Below are positions 61,040-64,000 of a stretch of 64,000 nucleotides of DNA, piece after piece. Made by a program: the position numbers and the translations under genes. The stretch spans positions 6,175,676-6,239,675 of the forward strand of contig CM049311.1 in assembly GCA_026874595.1 (NCBI GenBank), read 5' to 3'. Under the pieces are notes generated by a model that was given only the letters and a program-made list of their open reading frames with translations, was not told the DNA's origin and did no database searches. Numbering within the stretch: the first letter of the stretch is position 1; each line of letters opens with the position of its first letter. Source of the stretch: Sipunculus nudus. Lineage: Eukaryota > Annelida > Sipuncula > Golfingiida > Sipunculidae.

Positions 61040-61352
61040 TATCATGTCGTACTGTGGATATATATTATGACACCATTTTATCGGTTGGTATGAACCATTT
61101 TATATTGTTTATCAGGGGGTTCATATAATATGACAGTTATACTGGTGGGTATATATAATGTCATGCTGTGTTTTACATGCAGTAGGTACATATTTTGTCA
61201 TACAACACTGTGTATCGATCATCTGTGAGTACTGATATATAATATGACATTGTTTTACCTGTGGGTATATATCCTGTGATGTAGTGTTTTACAAGTGGGT
61301 AAATGTAATATGTTACCTGGTGGGTATATATCATGTGATGCTGTGTTTTACC
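61040..61352. repeat. Degenerate 50-70 bp tandem units ending in TTTTAC
   Basis: Units of the form GTGGGTATATATxATGT...TGTGTTTTACx recur about five times up to the acceptor of the possible last WD40 exon. The acceptor TTTTACCAG is itself the end of one unit. Confidence 0.6.
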
Positions 61353-61354
61353 AG

Positions 61355-61447
61355 GGAGGGTTTTTCCTGGACTGCTCGGATGGCCAGGTGACTAGTCCTG
61401 CTGTTTGTCTGACCCCTCCCTGTGGTGACGGCTCCTCACTCACCTGA
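61355..61447 (+). CDS. Possible terminal exon of the WD40 gene (30 residues, TGA stop)
   Basis: After a TTTTACCAG acceptor the sequence is open in phase 0, the phase left by exon 12, and ends in TGA. It reads GGFFLDCSDGQV followed by a Cys/Pro/Ser-rich end. The opening looks like a WD strand, and local composition is coding-like compared with the AT-rich flanks. Against it, the acceptor sits on the last unit of a degenerate tandem repeat (61040-61352) whose units all end in a TTTTAC-type string, and many such proteins run longer. If accepted the protein is 450 aa; otherwise the gene continues past the window. Confidence 0.38.
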   Translation, partial: GGFFLDCSDGQVTSPAVCLTPPCGDGSSLT

Positions 61448-64000
61448 TGCATGTGTTATTATAACGCTGATGTTCCCATCTTCGTAACATTTACACTACC
61501 ATGATTACCAGGCCTTGATACTGTGGTCTTGATATGTGCGCTCATTATTGAGAAAAATTATGTATAAATGATTATCTAAACCTGGCAACTGTCAAATTTG
61601 TTTTTTAGTCTGATATATTTTGAGTATAATGTTTTCCTCATTTTTACTGGAAACTTGAAAGCTCTACACCTTAGGTTTTGAAATTTGTAAGACTTGAGGT
61701 ATGCTGTCATAATTGTTTTTCAAGGTAAACATAATGTGGTTAAACTTAAAGTTTTATTTCTGAATTCTCTTAGTTCTGTCAGTATGATTAGTGACCTTGT
61801 TAATGAAATACTGGAGAACACTTGACAGGTCTGGTTTTACATATCACATCATAAAATAGTCCATAATTTCTTATAGGAATTAAATGTAAGAAAAACAAAT
61901 AACTTTCATTTTCAGGCAGTGTAGATATGTTTTTTTTTTAAGAAATTTTAAACTTTTTTAAGGATCATGGTTGGAGCTCAAGAAATATCAGTTCTTACAT
62001 ATATTCCAACCTTTTCATATATAATCAAACATAAAATACTTTTTCACATTCTTTTCTTAAAAGTTCAAGAAGTGTGCCTAGGGTACCACCAGAAACCTTC
62101 AAATTTGCTCGTTACTTCACATATAATGCATAAGAAAAGTGAAGATTCATGACATGGAATCAAGGTCTGACCTTATGGTTGTTATGAAGATGATAAATCC
62201 ATGCTCCATAATCATATACAAGTATTCTAAACACATTACCACTGCACATCAGCTGAATTCACTTACTCCCATCACTTCTACATCATGGTCAAGTAATACA
62301 GCAAATAGTATAAATGTTTCAAATTATGTTTTTGCTCAATAATTCAAAAACAATTAGGCCTAGAGCATGCTCAATTTGAAACCTTTTCACAAAACTCACT
62401 ATAGCTACTTTTCAATAGATTATCTCTCCAAGGGTTTAATTACGGGCAAAATATGGGCATATTTTATAAAGTCACAGGTCTCTAGGCTACTTCATGGGGT
62501 TGCCTTGATAACTTGCCAGAAATATGATGGATTTTCATAGAACTCAAAAGAAATAGTAATTAGTATATTATCTCGCCTAACATTTAATTTCTAGCTAAAT
62601 CCATGCATATTTCATGAGGCCAGAGGTCACTAGACTTTGGTGGCACTGTGTTGACTTTCCAAAAATCTTATGGATTTTCATGAAACTCATCATGAATATT
62701 AACCAATACAGTTGATCACCTGTCTTACATTCTCAGCAAAATTCATGCATATTTAATTAGGTCAGAGGTCCCAAGATATGTGACGAGCATATTATGCACC
62801 ATTGGTGGTGCACTGTAAGAGCACCATAAATGGTGCATATTATTCCTTTTGCATATTATGGACCATTTGCGGTGCTCTTGTTTAATATAATATTGTGGCA
62901 GTAATTTATACTTGATAAATAATAGGTATATACTGGTTGGGCTGGACATAACAGTTTTGTAAAGATCTGTATTCATCATTATTAATTAAACTAGATCCTT
63001 GTTTCAGATCTTGTGAATTTACACCTTCATGTTAGCCCTAACCATGGCCTTTGGCATCCTTATGAACCTTTCACAGATACAACATGACAGCCATAAGGCT
63101 GAATAATATAATACACTTGTTCATATTGTGTCCTGTACCAACATTTGTCCGACTTTACTAAAGGTCCTGGACTAAATCTTAAAAGAAAGCATATTATATG
63201 TCCTGCACTAGAAGTGTATGAAATAACTAAGCAATGTGGTAATTTTATAGATAGAAAGCAAATATAGGATGGCAGATTTAGACTGATTATTTTTATGTAG
63301 CCTTTGTCCCACTGTAGCAGTACTTTAGGAGCTGTAACTAGAGTTAAGCTTGACAGGTTATCTGCTTTATTTAATAAATCGCGGCATAGATTAGTGCACC
63401 TCTGGGGGCTGATATCATGTCCTAGGGATTAATAATGAGATGAGATGTGATCTGAAACTACCTACCCAACTCCTTGCTTTAATGATCAGATACAGTAAAC
63501 ATCTGTCAAATTCCTCTGATTAATCAGTGATTGGAAATATTCCAGTGTTCAGCAGATGCACAAGAAGTATTCTTAAATTTTATTTTGTTGTCATATCTTT
63601 ATTAATTTTAAGAGAATCCTTGTGCAATTTGATAAAATACATTTTCCTCAGGTCAACGAGCAGCAGGTTTGTCTGATTTGCTACTGAAGATATAAACATG
63701 CGTGTATGCTTTGACTTTTTATCATGTTATATTTGTATACATGATGGTCACAAACCCTAGAAGCTGAACACGAAGCACTACTGCTTATCTCCTATTGTAA
63801 CCTCTTAGTGCTTAACTATAATTATCATTCTTGTACACCTTTTTTCCACATATGCACATAAGTAACCTCACACCCTGTTTTAAAAGCTTGTTTAGATTAA
63901 TTAATAATTCCTGAAACGATTAAGATTGGAAAGAGTGAAGGAACACTTTAAAGTTTATTTTAATAAGCTTCCCCATATTATAAATAATTAACTAAATTAA
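61448..64000. other. 3' flank of the WD40 gene or a further intron
   Basis: AT-rich with the 140-bp units at 62500-62880. ATTAAA occurs near 61875 and AATAAA near 63372 as possible poly(A) signals. No convincing exon was seen. Confidence 0.5.
62500..62880. repeat. About 140-bp tandem units ending in an imperfect hairpin
   Basis: ATGGATTTTCATAGAACTCA (62528) recurs as ATGGATTTTCATGAAACTCA at about 62667, with the following CATGCATATTT...GGTCAGAGGTC also repeated. The block ends in an imperfect inverted repeat of about 27 bp (62817-62843 with 62851-62879, four mismatches). Confidence 0.55.

Noticed and set aside
63652-63666. 15-bp microexon (TTTTCCTCAG acceptor, GTTTGT donor)
   Set aside because: Phase 0 on both sides but far too short and unsupported by similarity; such matches arise by chance in 2.5 kb.

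Overview
This window is animal nuclear DNA. It has long AT-rich introns, phase-consistent GT-AG exons, poly(A) signals, many microsatellites, a tRNA-derived SINE family and several small inverted-repeat transposons. It has no operons, no tRNA or rRNA genes and no intact transposase or reverse transcriptase. The repeat style (SINE with a tRNA-like head, GGCGGATCC-type terminal inverted repeats, 'GCTCAGCTGA' repeats, 140-bp tandem units) and the gene content suggest a lophotrochozoan, most likely a bivalve mollusc. That assignment is inference and no species can be named.

Layout. (1) 1-17.3 kb, minus strand: two tandem paralogous short-chain dehydrogenase/reductase (SDR) genes. The downstream one (exons at 6568-6484, 1800-1715, 708-486) runs off the left edge. 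The upstream one (17309-10531, eight exons, 322 aa) is complete. (2) 17.3-22.4 kb: intergenic. It holds AAT/ATT microsatellites, a 1.56-kb fold-back element whose inverted arms are built from short sub-repeats, and a CpG-richer stretch with striking palindromes. (3) 22.4-30.3 kb, plus strand: a PI-PLC X-domain (PLCXD-like) gene with four certain exons and one plausible 5' exon. (4) 31.4-34.4 kb, minus strand: a RERG-like Ras-family small GTPase in four exons, with degenerate switch I and switch II motifs. It converges on the PLCXD gene. (5) 34.4-41.4 kb: intergenic, with a SINE, long microsatellites and a 2.7-kb TA-flanked element with pogo/Tigger-like ends. (6) 41.4-61.4 kb, plus strand: a WD40 gene with 12 well-supported exons (about eight beta-propeller blades) and a doubtful terminal exon. 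Its introns hold SINEs, MITEs, bivalve-type tandem repeats and an unusual perfect duplication with a copied 229-bp filler. (7) 61.4-64 kb: AT-rich 3' flank with decayed tandem repeats.

The five genes do not form an obvious pathway: two NAD(P)-dependent oxidoreductases, a phosphodiesterase-fold protein, an atypical Ras-like protein and a beta-propeller scaffold. All exon joins were made by reading splice sites and checking phase by hand. No homology search was run.
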